64,000 nt of DNA from contig WRLP01000003.1 of the NCBI GenBank assembly GCA_009777535.1, positions 1 through 64,000 on the forward strand, read 5' to 3'. A model generated the notes under the pieces. It was not told the DNA's origin. It saw nothing but the letters and a program-made list of their open reading frames with translations, and searched no databases. Source of the DNA: Treponema sp. (GTDB lineage Bacteria > Spirochaetota > Spirochaetia > Treponematales > Breznakiellaceae). Positions 40,605-49,899 of the stretch are shown here, one piece after another; positions within the stretch are counted from its first letter, which is position 1; the number at the start of each line of letters is the position of its first letter. The translations under genes were made by a program, and so were the position numbers.

Positions 40605-41714
40605 TTAAAATAAAGCCGGAATTGCTTCCAGTCCGGTCTTTTCGTCAAAGCCAAAAATTATATTCATGTTTTGAACAGCCTGGCCTGCGGCGCCTTTTAC
40701 CATATTGTCGATAGCTGTAACAATGATAAGTGTGCCGCCGCCCTGCTCCATGTGAACGGATATATCGCAGTAATTGGACTGCCGCACCCGGTTGGTCGAG
40801 GCTGTAAGGCCGGCTGGCAGTACTCTTACAAAGGGTTCGTCTTTGTAAAAATCCGCATATAGATCATGTATCTGCACTGTTTTTGCTTCGACTTCCTTCG
40901 ACGGCAGCCTTATCCCGCCGGCTGTGTGCGGCGTTACGCGCCACTCAGGTGCAAGGGGGATGTAAATTGTGCTGAGGATGCCGCGGTTCATCGGCGCAAG
41001 GTGCGGAGTGAAGATCAGGGCTGGCACTGGATTGCCGCCGGCCATTGCCGCAAAGTTACGGGCAATCTCCGGTGTGTGCCTGTGCTGACCAACCTTGTAT
41101 GGAGCGATGGAGTCGGCGCATTCCGGGTAATGGAAGGAGCGTGAGGGCTCCCTGCCGCCGCCTGTAATGCCCGAGGCTGAGTCCACAATGATTGTGCCGG
41201 CGGCAAGGCCCTTTGCCAGAGCAGGAAAAGCGCCCAACGATGCTCCCGTCGGATAACAGCCGGGGTTGCCGATAATTACCGCTGCCGATGCGGCAAGTTC
41301 CCTTATCCGGCGGCGGTTCAGTTCCGGCAGACCGTATACCGAGCGTTTGTGCAGTTCGCTGTGTTTGTAAGGCTTACCGTACCATGCGCTGAATGTCGCT
41401 TCATCATCGTCGAAGCGGAAGTCCGCGGAAAGATCAATATAATGAATTTTACGCTCCATGCAGGCATGGGCAAAAGACTCGCCCGTGCCGTGGGGCAGGG
41501 CGGCGAAGATGAAATCCGAGGCTGCGATCACTTCTTCGGCATTCAGTAATTTACCGGGGATTTTACCCAAAAAGTTGGGGTAAACTTCTTCGATGCTCTG
41601 TCCCTCAAAATTTACCGAACTTAAAAGCATTTTCTCGATTTTTGGATGACCGTAAAGCAGCCTGACCAGCTCCGCCCCTGTATAACCTGTGGCGCCGATT
41701 ATGCCTGCAATCAT
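40605..41714 (-). CDS. argC: N-acetyl-gamma-glutamyl-phosphate reductase
   Basis: A 369-residue reductase. The NADP-binding N-terminus is MIAGIIGATGYTGAELVRLL. The catalytic cysteine lies in GNPGCYPTGASLGAFP, and the family motif GRxPSRSFHYPE follows as 'GREPSRSFHYPE'. It reduces N-acetylglutamyl phosphate to the semialdehyde, the third arginine step. It is the first gene of argC-argJ-argB, with a repeat-bearing gap before argJ. No arginine repressor operator was recognised upstream. Confidence 0.95.
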   Translation of the reverse strand: MIAGIIGATGYTGAELVRLLYGHPKIEKMLLSSVNFEGQSIEEVYPNFLGKIPGKLLNAEEVIAASDFIFAALPHGTGESFAHACMERKIHYIDLSADFRFDDDEATFSAWYGKPYKHSELHKRSVYGLPELNRRRIRELAASAAVIIGNPGCYPTGASLGAFPALAKGLAAGTIIVDSASGITGGGREPSRSFHYPECADSIAPYKVGQHRHTPEIARNFAAMAGGNPVPALIFTPHLAPMNRGILSTIYIPLAPEWRVTPHTAGGIRLPSKEVEAKTVQIHDLYADFYKDEPFVRVLPAGLTASTNRVRQSNYCDISVHMEQGGGTLIIVTAIDNMVKGAAGQAVQNMNIIFGFDEKTGLEAIPALF

Positions 41715-41832
41715 GATGTTCTCCGCTTGTTCATGGTTTATTGTGCCTTCTTTTTACAACTATAGCAATGATAGAAATGTGTACCTAAAACATGCTATTT
41801 ACCAAGGTGAATTTGGGCTGTATAATAAGGGA

Positions 41833-42249
41833 ATGAACAAAAATCCTTTCAATTTACGTATTTTTATTGTTCCGGTGGTTCTTTTGTTTTTCTCCTGCGC
41901 TTCTACGGTAAATATCAGTTATGATCTTTCACCGGCGGAGCTGATCCAGCGCGCTCAGGAAGCATCCGATCGTAACCGCTACAAGACGGCCCTGGATTAT
42001 TACGAGGCCCTGCTCGACAGGAACCGAAGCAGCATCGACCTTGTAATTACCGCCGAGTACGAAATTGCATTTATACATTACAAACAGAAAAAATACCAGC
42101 AGTCCCGTGCCGAGTTGAACAGTCTGCTTGAATACTACAATACACCGGACGAGGAATTGCTTCCGCCGCAATTCAAACGGCTGGCAATTATCGTTCTTGA
42201 TCGCATAACGGAAAAGGAAGCGCCCAGAAAGCTGTTCGGCAGGAAGTGA
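41833..42249 (+). CDS. TPR-type lipoprotein
   Basis: A 138-residue protein starting at ATG 41833 after AAGGG. The signal peptide ends in a lipobox (LLFFSCAS, Cys near residue 19). The rest has two helix pairs of tetratricopeptide type (SPAELIQRAQEASDRNRYKTALDYYEALLDR; ITAEYEIAFIHYKQKKYQQSRAELNSLLEYY). TPR lipoproteins tether partners at the envelope; Treponema has many. No partner is evident; the next gene is a binding protein for amino acids. Confidence 0.75.
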   Translation: MNKNPFNLRIFIVPVVLLFFSCASTVNISYDLSPAELIQRAQEASDRNRYKTALDYYEALLDRNRSSIDLVITAEYEIAFIHYKQKKYQQSRAELNSLLEYYNTPDEELLPPQFKRLAIIVLDRITEKEAPRKLFGRK

Positions 42250-42329
42250 TCTGCCCGATGGCAGTCTCTTGATTAAATGGCCGAATTTGCGGTATTGTAG
42301 GGTAAACTTTATATTATTTGGAGGACAAG

Positions 42330-43142
42330 TTGAAAAGGATTGTTTTTGCATTGGTGTGCCTTCTGGTCATTGCCGGAATGGTTTTTGCCGGAGGCAGAAG
42401 AGACGGCGCAGGTGAAAAACTCATCTGTGGGGTTACTCTCTTTGAGCCCATGAATTACCTGGACAGCAACGGGAATTGGACGGGTTTTGATACGGAATTT
42501 GCCCAGGCTGTGGGCGCCAAGCTGGGGATGCAGGTGGAGTTTCAGCAGATTGAGTGGGGCAGGAAATTTATCGAGCTCCAGGCCGGTACCATCTCCTGTA
42601 TCTGGAACGGAATGACGGCAAATGTTGTCGATTCGGTAACCGGAAGGCAGAGATACGAGGATGTCGATTTTACGTACAGCTATATGCTTAACCAGCAGGC
42701 AGTGGTAATCAGGACATCAAGAGCCGGAGACTTCCGCTCTTTGGCAAACCTGGTTGGTAAAACTGTAGCGGCGGAAGCCGGTTCAGCCGGTGAAAGCATC
42801 GCGAAGGAAGCCATCGGGGAAAGCGGCAGATTTATCGGTTCATCTGCGCAAATAGACACCTTTATCGAGGTTAAGTCCGGGGCTGTCGATTTTGCGATGG
42901 TCGATATTCTTCTCGCCGAGCAACTGGTCGGTGTAGGAGATAATGCCGACTTGATGATTGCACCCATCGAAATGGATGCTGAAGTTTATGCCATTGGTTT
43001 CTCCAAGGGCAGCCCCCTGGTCGCAAGGGTCAATCGGGCTATTCAGGAATTGTTTAACGATGGAACGATGAGCAGGCTGGCTCAAAAATACGGTTTGGAA
43101 AATACCCTTAAGCTGGATACAACCAGAATACAGGACATGTAA
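42330..43142 (+). CDS. amino-acid ABC transporter substrate-binding protein
   Basis: About 270 residues from TTG 42330, 5 bases after GGAGG. A signal peptide (KRIVFALVCLLVIAGMVFAGG) is cleaved or retained near Ala22; there is no lipobox Cys. The mature protein is a family 3 binding protein: ICGVTLFEPMNYLDSNGNWTGFDTEFAQAVGAKLG, then VNRAIQELFNDGTMSRLAQKYG at the end. It binds a polar amino acid in the periplasm and delivers it to the permease encoded 15 bases downstream. Ligand not predicted. First gene of a complete three-gene transporter. Confidence 0.93.
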   Translation: MKRIVFALVCLLVIAGMVFAGGRRDGAGEKLICGVTLFEPMNYLDSNGNWTGFDTEFAQAVGAKLGMQVEFQQIEWGRKFIELQAGTISCIWNGMTANVVDSVTGRQRYEDVDFTYSYMLNQQAVVIRTSRAGDFRSLANLVGKTVAAEAGSAGESIAKEAIGESGRFIGSSAQIDTFIEVKSGAVDFAMVDILLAEQLVGVGDNADLMIAPIEMDAEVYAIGFSKGSPLVARVNRAIQELFNDGTMSRLAQKYGLENTLKLDTTRIQDM

Positions 43143-43157
43143 ATTTAAAACCAATTT

Positions 43158-43802
43158 ATGGGTTTTTTAGAAGTCACATTCAGGCTGTTGCTTGGTTTTC
43201 GTACCACGCTTCAGTTGTTCGCATTAACGCTTTTGTTCGCGCTTCCCCTGGGTCTAGTGATTTCATTTGGCTCCATGTCCAGGTTTTTTCCGCTTCGTTA
43301 TCTTACAAAAATGATTGTCTGGATTATCAGGGGTACGCCTCTGATGCTCCAGGTATTGGTTATCTTTTATGTGCCGGGCATCATTTTTGGTACACCTTTT
43401 GCGACCCGGTTTAATGCGGCGGTTATTGCCTTCGTATTCAATTACGCCTGCTATTTCAGCGAAATTTACCGCGGCGGCATCGAAAGCATCTCCCGCAGTC
43501 AATACGAAGCGGGGCAGGTTCTGGGAATGACAAAATCCCAGATTTTCTTTCGTGTTGTACTTTTACAAGTCGTTAAACGAATTATGGCGCCCATGGCAAA
43601 CGAGGTTATCACCCTGGTCAAAGACACTGCTCTGGCCCGTGTAATCGTAGTAATGGAAATAATAAAGGTTGCAGAAGATATTATGACTACCGGCCTGATT
43701 TGGCCGTTGTTTTATACCGGAGTTTACTACCTGCTGTTTGTGGGAATCCTGACTCTATTGTTTGGACATATAGAAAAAAGACTGGATTATTTTAAGGCTT
43801 AA
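43158..43802 (+). CDS. amino-acid ABC transporter permease
   Basis: A 214-residue His/Glu/Gln/Arg-family permease. Helices begin near residues 15, 55 and 85, and the EAA loop is GGIESISRSQYEAGQVLGMTKSQIFFRVVLLQ. The ending IMTTGLIWPLFYTGVYYLLFVGIL is standard. The genes for binding protein, permease and ATPase occur once each, so the permease is a homodimer in the complex. Start ATG has a weak upstream site; the gap from the binding-protein gene is 15 bases. Confidence 0.93.
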   Translation: MGFLEVTFRLLLGFRTTLQLFALTLLFALPLGLVISFGSMSRFFPLRYLTKMIVWIIRGTPLMLQVLVIFYVPGIIFGTPFATRFNAAVIAFVFNYACYFSEIYRGGIESISRSQYEAGQVLGMTKSQIFFRVVLLQVVKRIMAPMANEVITLVKDTALARVIVVMEIIKVAEDIMTTGLIWPLFYTGVYYLLFVGILTLLFGHIEKRLDYFKA

Positions 43803-43835
43803 GAGCCGGTTCGATAAGCCCGGGTAAGGATAAAC

Positions 43836-44612
43836 ATGGCTATTCTGGAAGTACAGAACATTGTAAAGCGGTTTGGCACTGCCGAGGTACTGAACGATAT
43901 CAGTTTTTCGCTTGATGAAGGCAGGGTGCTTGCCATTATCGGTTCTTCGGGCAGCGGTAAAACAACGCTTTTACGCTGTTTAAATTTTCTGGAACGGCCC
44001 GATAGCGGGCGTATTGTTGTGCGCGGCGAAACCTTATATGATTCTGCGGAAAAGGGCCGGCTTGACGAGCAGAGCATAAGACAGAAACGGCTGCATTTCG
44101 GGCTTGTTTTTCAGGCCTTTAACCTTTTTCCGCAGTACACCGCCTTTGAGAATATTGTGCTGGCCCGCGAGCTGGCCGCAAAAAAGCTGCCCGATTATAA
44201 AAAAAACAAGAAGACTTTTTTGGCTGAAATACACCGCCAGGGCATGCTGCTGATGGAACAAACCGGTCTGTCCAGTAAAAGGGATTTTTATCCGTACCAG
44301 TTATCCGGCGGCCAGCAGCAGCGTGTTGCCATCGCCAGGGCACTGGCGCTAAAGCCCGATATTTTGTGTTTTGATGAACCAACCTCCGCCCTCGATCCCG
44401 AATTAACAGGCGAAGTATTAAAAGTAATCCGCGGCCTGGCGGATAAAAATACGACGATGATTATCGTAACCCACGAGATGCAGTTCGCCCGCCAGGTTGC
44501 CGATATCATTCTTTTTATCGACGAAGGCGTGGTAATCGAATACGGTTCGCCCGAAGTGCTTGATAACCCGTCAAGTGACCGGCTGAAACGTTTCCTGGAA
44601 CGATATTCCTAG
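43836..44612 (+). CDS. amino-acid ABC transporter ATPase
   Basis: A 258-residue ATPase. Walker A is IGSSGSGKTTLLRCLN, the Q-loop FQAFNLFPQYTAFEN, the signature LSGGQQQRVAIARAL, Walker B DILCFDEPTSALDPE and the H-loop TMIIVTHEMQFARQVADIILF. This FDEPTSALDPEL pattern belongs to the polar amino-acid uptake family (GlnQ/HisP). It powers import of an unknown polar amino acid. It starts 33 bases after the permease. The loop between Q-loop and signature (KNKKTFLAEIHRQ) is slightly longer than usual. Confidence 0.95.
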   Translation: MAILEVQNIVKRFGTAEVLNDISFSLDEGRVLAIIGSSGSGKTTLLRCLNFLERPDSGRIVVRGETLYDSAEKGRLDEQSIRQKRLHFGLVFQAFNLFPQYTAFENIVLARELAAKKLPDYKKNKKTFLAEIHRQGMLLMEQTGLSSKRDFYPYQLSGGQQQRVAIARALALKPDILCFDEPTSALDPELTGEVLKVIRGLADKNTTMIIVTHEMQFARQVADIILFIDEGVVIEYGSPEVLDNPSSDRLKRFLERYS

Positions 44613-44846
44613 AGTATTTTTCCGCCTGCCAAGGGCAAATAGCTTCCCTTCAATTAACCTTTTTTTGTTGCCGCCAGACACAGGTTTTATTACATTTACA
44701 TTAGAAAGTATGAATGCTTTTTTACGGCAGGCTTGGCCTTCCGCCTGGTCTGTCAATTAAAAATAACATGCCTCTGAATTTACTTTGCGTCTTTCATTCG
44801 CATCTGTAATAGTCATGTTTAATTTAATAATTTTATGGAGGATTTT
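44613..44846. other. spacer before the FGE lipoprotein gene
   Basis: About 230 noncoding bases. It contains imperfect inverted words (CTGCCAAGG near 44627 and GGCAGGCTTGG near 44726) and a GGAGG ribosome site at 44836-44840. No promoter was recognised with confidence. Confidence 0.4.
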
Positions 44847-47800
44847 ATGAAAAATTTAAAAAGATTACTAATTTTGGGGATTCCCGCTGTTTTGCTATCC
44901 TGTTTTAACCCCATGAACTTCGATCCGGACAGCTTAAGTTTACACATTACAGGAGATATTAACGTCAGCGATGCAGATTCTTCTGTTCTTGTCATTTCAA
45001 ACCGGTCAAAAACCGTGGATGTGAAAGAGGTTTCCATAACCCAGCCGGATTGGGTGGAAGATTCAAAAAACAAACTTCCGCACGAAACATCCTTTAGAAA
45101 CAGGCCAAGAAGCCTGGAAAAAAAGGCTGTATATCTTAATCCAAGTGAGCACAATTATCTGGTAGAAATACAATACGAAGATTTCTTAAATGCCAATAAT
45201 ATTAAATCGGGCAGTAAATCCATTAGTGTTCCACTGCCGCTACCAAAGAATTTGGTAGAGCTTACTCTTTTCCGTAACCTGGACGGAGACATAGATATTG
45301 ATATTGTTGAGATGGAAAACGGCGGAAACGGTTCCGGCGGCAACTACAATATTTCACTTGATGTGTTTGTAAACATTTCTGATTCGAAAGATACAGGCAC
45401 TCCGGCGCCTGACCCGCTGCCTGGAGAAGGCTCAATCCCCGCTGTCATTCTGCCGGAAAACAGGACGAAAATGGCAACCTTTGTTGTTGTAAACAGAACA
45501 AACAGCCAGGTTATCGACAGCGTTCATTTCTCCATGGCCGGCTCTCATTATACAATGGGAAGGGTTAATGTTAATGACAGGCAATCCATCGCCCTGGGAC
45601 AGGGAACCTGGGAAGGGAGTGTAAATTACTGGTCAGATAATAATCTGTTAACCGTCGGTCCCAAAAATTTCATTGTTGTTCCGTCGAATGATCCCCAATC
45701 GGTCAGGGAACATTATTTGTACTTTTATTTGAATAACCGCGGCGAATACACAATAACCCAGGAATGGCCGCCTGTTCCAAACGATGTTGACGAGGAAGAC
45801 CTGTTACCCCCTGACGCCGGAGCAGGCCGGGGCGCCATTAAAATCACCAATAACACCAGGGCGCTTATTTCTTCGGTAGTTATCTTAAATCTCCGCCACG
45901 ATCAATACGAACCTCTTATACTCACATATGAAGATCATTTTGCTCCCCCTGTGCCGATACAGTTTAACAAAACCGGCTATGTGGATGTGGTTGGGCTCCT
46001 CCCCTCGGGCGATTTTTTGGGCTTTCCCATTGACGCCCACGGGGACTACCTTATCCAGGTTCAACTGGATGCCATTGACGGCACAGGCGTTTTTGAGGCC
46101 AAGGCCTATATTAAGGACACGGTCGTGGAAATTGTCATTAACCCGGATGATATAAACATCAGCCGTGTAAAAACGGCTTCTGCGCCGCAAAACTTCACAG
46201 CAAAGCCCGGCAACAGCCAGGTATTGCTAAGCTGGACATCACCTGCGAGCGACGGTGGCAGCCCGATTACTGGGTACGAGGTTTCAAGCGACAACGGTCT
46301 TAGCTGGGTGGATGCGGGGGATAATACCGCTTACACCTTTACCGGCCTCACAAACGGCATTGTCTACACTTTCAAGGTGCAGGCTGTAAATGCCAGCGGC
46401 GCCGGCGAAGCGGCCATTACCAGGGCCATACCTCTGGATATACCGGCTGGGCATCATGCGATAATATTCTGGGGCAACAGAGGTTTACCCGAATATGATA
46501 TTGTTTTTGTTCCGAATAACGAAATAATAGGAAACCCCAGGGTATTATTTACCAGGGCCAATTACGGGATAGAAGGCTGGTACGAGAGTCCGAATGCGGA
46601 AGGTGCGAAGATTGACCTGGCAACAAGGCGGGCAACAGCCTCCATGGACCTTTACGCCAACTGGACGACGGCTAACGGTAATAACTCGTGGCTGGTGACC
46701 TTCCAGGGCAACGGCGGAACATTCCCCAGAAACGGCAATGTCAGCGTTCTTACGGCCCGTGTACTTCACAACAACCAGCAGATGTCCGAGCCTTATGTAA
46801 TAAGAGCAGGGCATATTCTTGCAGGCTGGTATGTCGGCAGCCCGGAAGGCGAGAGATGGGATTTTAGCCGCGAAGTAACCGGCAACATGACGCTTCATGC
46901 CCGCTGGATTGAATTTGCATTACCTGAAGGGCACTATGTTGTGATTTTCCACGGCGAAAAGGACGATCAGTTGCAGTTCCATGTGGTTTCCGTATCAAAG
47001 GACGGAGATCGCAAAATCTCAAGTCCGCCCGATGGCATATTTGACAGGGCCGGCTGGATGATAGACACCTGGCACAAAGGCTCAGTCAATGGTCCTGCAT
47101 GGAACTTTGAATCTGACACTGTAGAAGGGAATATGCATCTATTTGCGGAATGGAAGACAGCCGAAAGGGCTTCTGCACCACTAAATTTCGCGGCAACACC
47201 CGGTGACAGCCAGGTAGAGCTAAGCTGGACAACGCCTGCGAGCGATGGCGATAGCCCGATTACAAGGTATGAGGTTTCCGTCCAGAACGAAGCCTGGATA
47301 AATGTGGGTACGGAAATGACTTACATCTATGAAAACCTGAGTGACGGGAGCAAGCTGCTTAACGGGACATCTTATAACTTCCGTGTACGGGCTGTAACCG
47401 CTGCCGGTAACGGGGAGTGGGCTTCTTTGAATGCAACACCCTTTACAAAGCCCGGTTTGCCGGTAGGCCTTAGGGCGAACCCCGCTCTTGATAAGGTAAT
47501 ACTCAACTGGTCTGCGGCTGCAAGCAACGGCAGTCCGATTACCGAGTATCAGGTTTCCATGAATGGAGGCAGTAACTGGGTAGTAGTATCCGGTAGTACC
47601 TTCACCCATACCTTTGAAGGCCTGAGTAAGAATACACCCTATACCTTCCTGGTTAGGGCGAAGAACGTTGCCGGAACCGGCGAATGGGCAAGCGTAAATG
47701 CCAAAACCTTAGTGACGGATCTTGAGATGGTGGAAGTGCCCGGCGGCAGGTTTCAGATGGGATTGGAACTTGTGAGCGGCGGCGGTGATAATATACCCAA

Positions 47801-48545
47801 TGTGCATTGGGTAAATCTCAGCGGATTTAGAATGAGCAGATACCCGATAACGCAGCAGCAGTATATGGATGTGATGGGGCATAACCCCAGTTATTTTAGC
47901 GGTCTTAGAAATCCTGTAGAGGGAGTGAGCTGGTTTGATGTGATAGTATTCGCAAACAGGTTGAGCATTATGGAGGGTTTAAGCCCTGCGTACAGTATAA
48001 ACAACAGCACAAACCCCGATAACTGGGGGGCAGCGCTTACTTCAGAGACTGATCCAAGACTGGCAGCATGGGATGCTGTGAAAATTGTTGCAGGTTCCAA
48101 TGGATATAGATTGCCGACTGAAGCGCAGTGGGAGTATGCGGCTAAAGGCGGGAACCCGCTAGCCCCCGGATGGCTTGGCTATACGTATCCTGGGAGCAAT
48201 AATGCCGATGAGATTGGATGGCACTTTTATAACTCTTCTGATTCAGGTAGGCCTATTGATCAGAAGACACATCAGGTAGGGCAAAAGAAGGGAAATTTCC
48301 TTGGCTTGTATGATATGGGCGGCAACGTATGGGAATGGACCTGGGATCGGTGGAGTGATTATACCACAGATGAGGAGACCGACCCTATAGGCCCCTCTTC
48401 AGGGGTTTATGACCGTGTGACTCGCGGCGGTGCCTATCTCGCCGCAACTACATGGCTGCGTTCCGTGGCACGGTACCGCAACTACCTGCCGTGGAACCGC
48501 GCCAACGTCGGCTTCCGGCTCGTATTGCCATGGTATAACGAGTAG
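44847..48545 (+). CDS. large FN3/InlB-like/FGE lipoprotein, putative DGR target
   Basis: About 1232 residues from ATG 44847, 7 bases after GGAGG. Lipobox LLSC (Cys19) predicts a surface lipoprotein. Order: a long N-terminal region to about 440, an FN3 domain (442-531), three InlB-like beta repeats each ending in a 'LYANW/LHARW/LFAEW' pattern (535-772), two FN3 domains (774-955), and a C-terminal FGE-sulfatase domain (957-1232) beginning EMVEVPGGRFQMG with GYRLPTEAQWEYAAKGG and GLYDMGGNVWEW. The domain has the C-type-lectin fold used by DGR variable proteins such as TvpA. Its last 40 codons form a variable-region-like segment (separate entry). It lacks sulfatase-type catalytic need, so it is more likely an adhesin or binding protein. 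Confidence 0.85.
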   Translation: MKNLKRLLILGIPAVLLSCFNPMNFDPDSLSLHITGDINVSDADSSVLVISNRSKTVDVKEVSITQPDWVEDSKNKLPHETSFRNRPRSLEKKAVYLNPSEHNYLVEIQYEDFLNANNIKSGSKSISVPLPLPKNLVELTLFRNLDGDIDIDIVEMENGGNGSGGNYNISLDVFVNISDSKDTGTPAPDPLPGEGSIPAVILPENRTKMATFVVVNRTNSQVIDSVHFSMAGSHYTMGRVNVNDRQSIALGQGTWEGSVNYWSDNNLLTVGPKNFIVVPSNDPQSVREHYLYFYLNNRGEYTITQEWPPVPNDVDEEDLLPPDAGAGRGAIKITNNTRALISSVVILNLRHDQYEPLILTYEDHFAPPVPIQFNKTGYVDVVGLLPSGDFLGFPIDAHGDYLIQVQLDAIDGTGVFEAKAYIKDTVVEIVINPDDINISRVKTASAPQNFTAKPGNSQVLLSWTSPASDGGSPITGYEVSSDNGLSWVDAGDNTAYTFTGLTNGIVYTFKVQAVNASGAGEAAITRAIPLDIPAGHHAIIFWGNRGLPEYDIVFVPNNEIIGNPRVLFTRANYGIEGWYESPNAEGAKIDLATRRATASMDLYANWTTANGNNSWLVTFQGNGGTFPRNGNVSVLTARVLHNNQQMSEPYVIRAGHILAGWYVGSPEGERWDFSREVTGNMTLHARWIEFALPEGHYVVIFHGEKDDQLQFHVVSVSKDGDRKISSPPDGIFDRAGWMIDTWHKGSVNGPAWNFESDTVEGNMHLFAEWKTAERASAPLNFAATPGDSQVELSWTTPASDGDSPITRYEVSVQNEAWINVGTEMTYIYENLSDGSKLLNGTSYNFRVRAVTAAGNGEWASLNATPFTKPGLPVGLRANPALDKVILNWSAAASNGSPITEYQVSMNGGSNWVVVSGSTFTHTFEGLSKNTPYTFLVRAKNVAGTGEWASVNAKTLVTDLEMVEVPGGRFQMGLELVSGGGDNIPNVHWVNLSGFRMSRYPITQQQYMDVMGHNPSYFSGLRNPVEGVSWFDVIVFANRLSIMEGLSPAYSINNSTNPDNWGAALTSETDPRLAAWDAVKIVAGSNGYRLPTEAQWEYAAKGGNPLAPGWLGYTYPGSNNADEIGWHFYNSSDSGRPIDQKTHQVGQKKGNFLGLYDMGGNVWEWTWDRWSDYTTDEETDPIGPSSGVYDRVTRGGAYLAATTWLRSVARYRNYLPWNRANVGFRLVLPWYNE
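48423..48545 (+). other. putative DGR variable region (VR1)
   Basis: The last 41 codons of the gene read RGG..LRS..R.....P..R...VGFRLV, the scaffold of FGE-fold variable regions, with diverse residues at the positions that are Asn or other AAY-derived residues in ordinary FGE-type ends. Codons here are strongly C-ended (GCC, CTC, TAC, AAC, GTC) unlike the AT-richer codons just upstream, as expected if this stretch was copied from a template. No template or reverse transcriptase lies in the window. Confidence 0.55.
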
Positions 48546-48554
48546 AGAATAGAG

Positions 48555-48592
48555 AACCTGACTACTTGCTTTGCTAGTAGTTAGGTTTTTTC
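48555..48592 (+). terminator. hairpin with T-run, 10 bases after VR1 gene
   Basis: AACCTGACTACT pairs with AGTAGTTAGGTT (one mismatch) around a 9-base loop and is followed by TTTTT. It is a terminator, and such hairpins also lie just after DGR variable regions, where they assist retrohoming. Confidence 0.75.
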
Positions 48593-48594
48593 AG

Positions 48595-48641
48595 CCCGCC
48601 TGAACACTTGCAAGTGGTCAGGCGGGTTTTTTTAGGTGTGC
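48595..48641. terminator. strong second hairpin, shared by converging genes
   Basis: CCCGCCTGA..TCAGGCGGG with an inner ACTTGCAAGT stem and TTTTTTT. It ends the FGE lipoprotein transcript and lies 14 bases from the hipA stop, so it may serve both strands. Confidence 0.85.
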
Positions 48642-48654
48642 CCGGCATGGGTGA

Positions 48655-49899
48655 TCAAAAAAGTATATTAAAGCGTTTTTTGATAAGTGCAATTATTTCG
48701 TCATGGATTGATGCCGGAGAAAGGCTTTCCCTAAGTTCTTCCGCAGCCGGAACAATGTTTTCGAATATATCTTTTAAGGTCCTCATCATGTTCGTGGCGT
48801 TTTGATTTAAATTTTCAAAAAGGGCTATAAAGTCTTTTGGTTTTAGGGAACTATATTTTCCCTTGCCATTAATCAGCATAGCCATTTCATGATCAACAAT
48901 ATTTTCCGGGTATACCTCTGTTGACAATAAGTCATAAAAAGGGGCAAGCATTATGCCATCATCACTATGAAGTATAGATAAATTTTTTGCATGGGCATCG
49001 GTATTGCCGATTAAATAATTAAAAATAATCCATTCCATAAAACGAATAATATCTGTAAAACGGTTTTCAGAAAATTCGTTAATAACTTCATAACAGTCTT
49101 TTAACTTTGCGCCGCCGCCTGCCTGATATTTCTTACCGGAAACAATTCCAAGGGCCTGGCAAAAATCTTCCTGATGAATGCGCCGGGCGATTCCGTTTTT
49201 CATATATCTGTCATACCTGGTAATCTCAAGATATTGCCGGCCTTCAGTTTCCATTAACGCAACATCAGGAACGTTCGACAGAATAATTTTTGCAAGTTTC
49301 ATGCAAAACAACTCATTTTCCAGCAGGCCGGGGAACCGCCGATTCGCAATTTTAATTATATGAGTTGTAGGATATTTATCGCTGGAACGATAATATTTCC
49401 CGTCGGATTTATATACCGCAAACTTTGACTGGGCTCCTGCCAGTGAAAGACGCGGAGGATTGTCTATACCGGTAAGCAGGGGATCTTGAGGCAGCTTATC
49501 AATGATTTGCGCCATTTGTGAAGAAGATATTTCGCGCAGGTCTTGGTCATCATTGTCCGGCATTGTTTCGTATAAGGCAACTGCGCCGGCACAATCACCG
49601 CCGAACCGGTCAAGAATGGAGAAGACCTTATCTTCGGAAACATGATCTTTCGTGAGTATTTCGAAGGCTTCACCCTCGGGAGTTAAATTTTCAAAGAAGG
49701 GAAAGGCATTAGCATGTGGGTAACTTTCGTCCCTGACCGGTAAACTAACAGATAAAGCTCTTGTCTCATTATCATATTGAAATGAGAGCTGCAATAAATC
49801 ATCTTCGGTTAGTATGCCGATCTTTTCCCCACAACCCGCACCGAGCCTGAAGGGCGAAGGTTCCCCTGTGCAAAGATAAACGTTCAGTTTTCTGCTCAC
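48655..49899 (-). CDS. hipA: HipA-like toxin kinase
   Basis: A 414-residue HipA-family kinase. Motifs: an N-terminal HipA domain (LSFQYDNETRALSVSLPVR and NAFPFFENLTPEGEAFEIL), the ATP-binding LSLAGAQSKFAVYK, and the catalytic region GNTDAHAKNLSILHSDDG followed by LAPFYDLLSTE with the metal-binding DFYD-like motif. In E. coli HipA phosphorylates glutamyl-tRNA synthetase and causes persistence. The gene overlaps hipB by 4 bases; the pair is an autoregulated toxin-antitoxin module. AT-rich composition suggests horizontal gain. Confidence 0.93.
   Translation of the reverse strand: MSRKLNVYLCTGEPSPFRLGAGCGEKIGILTEDDLLQLSFQYDNETRALSVSLPVRDESYPHANAFPFFENLTPEGEAFEILTKDHVSEDKVFSILDRFGGDCAGAVALYETMPDNDDQDLREISSSQMAQIIDKLPQDPLLTGIDNPPRLSLAGAQSKFAVYKSDGKYYRSSDKYPTTHIIKIANRRFPGLLENELFCMKLAKIILSNVPDVALMETEGRQYLEITRYDRYMKNGIARRIHQEDFCQALGIVSGKKYQAGGGAKLKDCYEVINEFSENRFTDIIRFMEWIIFNYLIGNTDAHAKNLSILHSDDGIMLAPFYDLLSTEVYPENIVDHEMAMLINGKGKYSSLKPKDFIALFENLNQNATNMMRTLKDIFENIVPAAEELRESLSPASIHDEIIALIKKRFNILF

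Noticed and set aside
44847-48545. True formylglycine-generating enzyme with sulfatase-activating role.
   Set aside because: No sulfatase gene is near and the domain sits at the end of an adhesin-like lipoprotein; a binding role is more likely.
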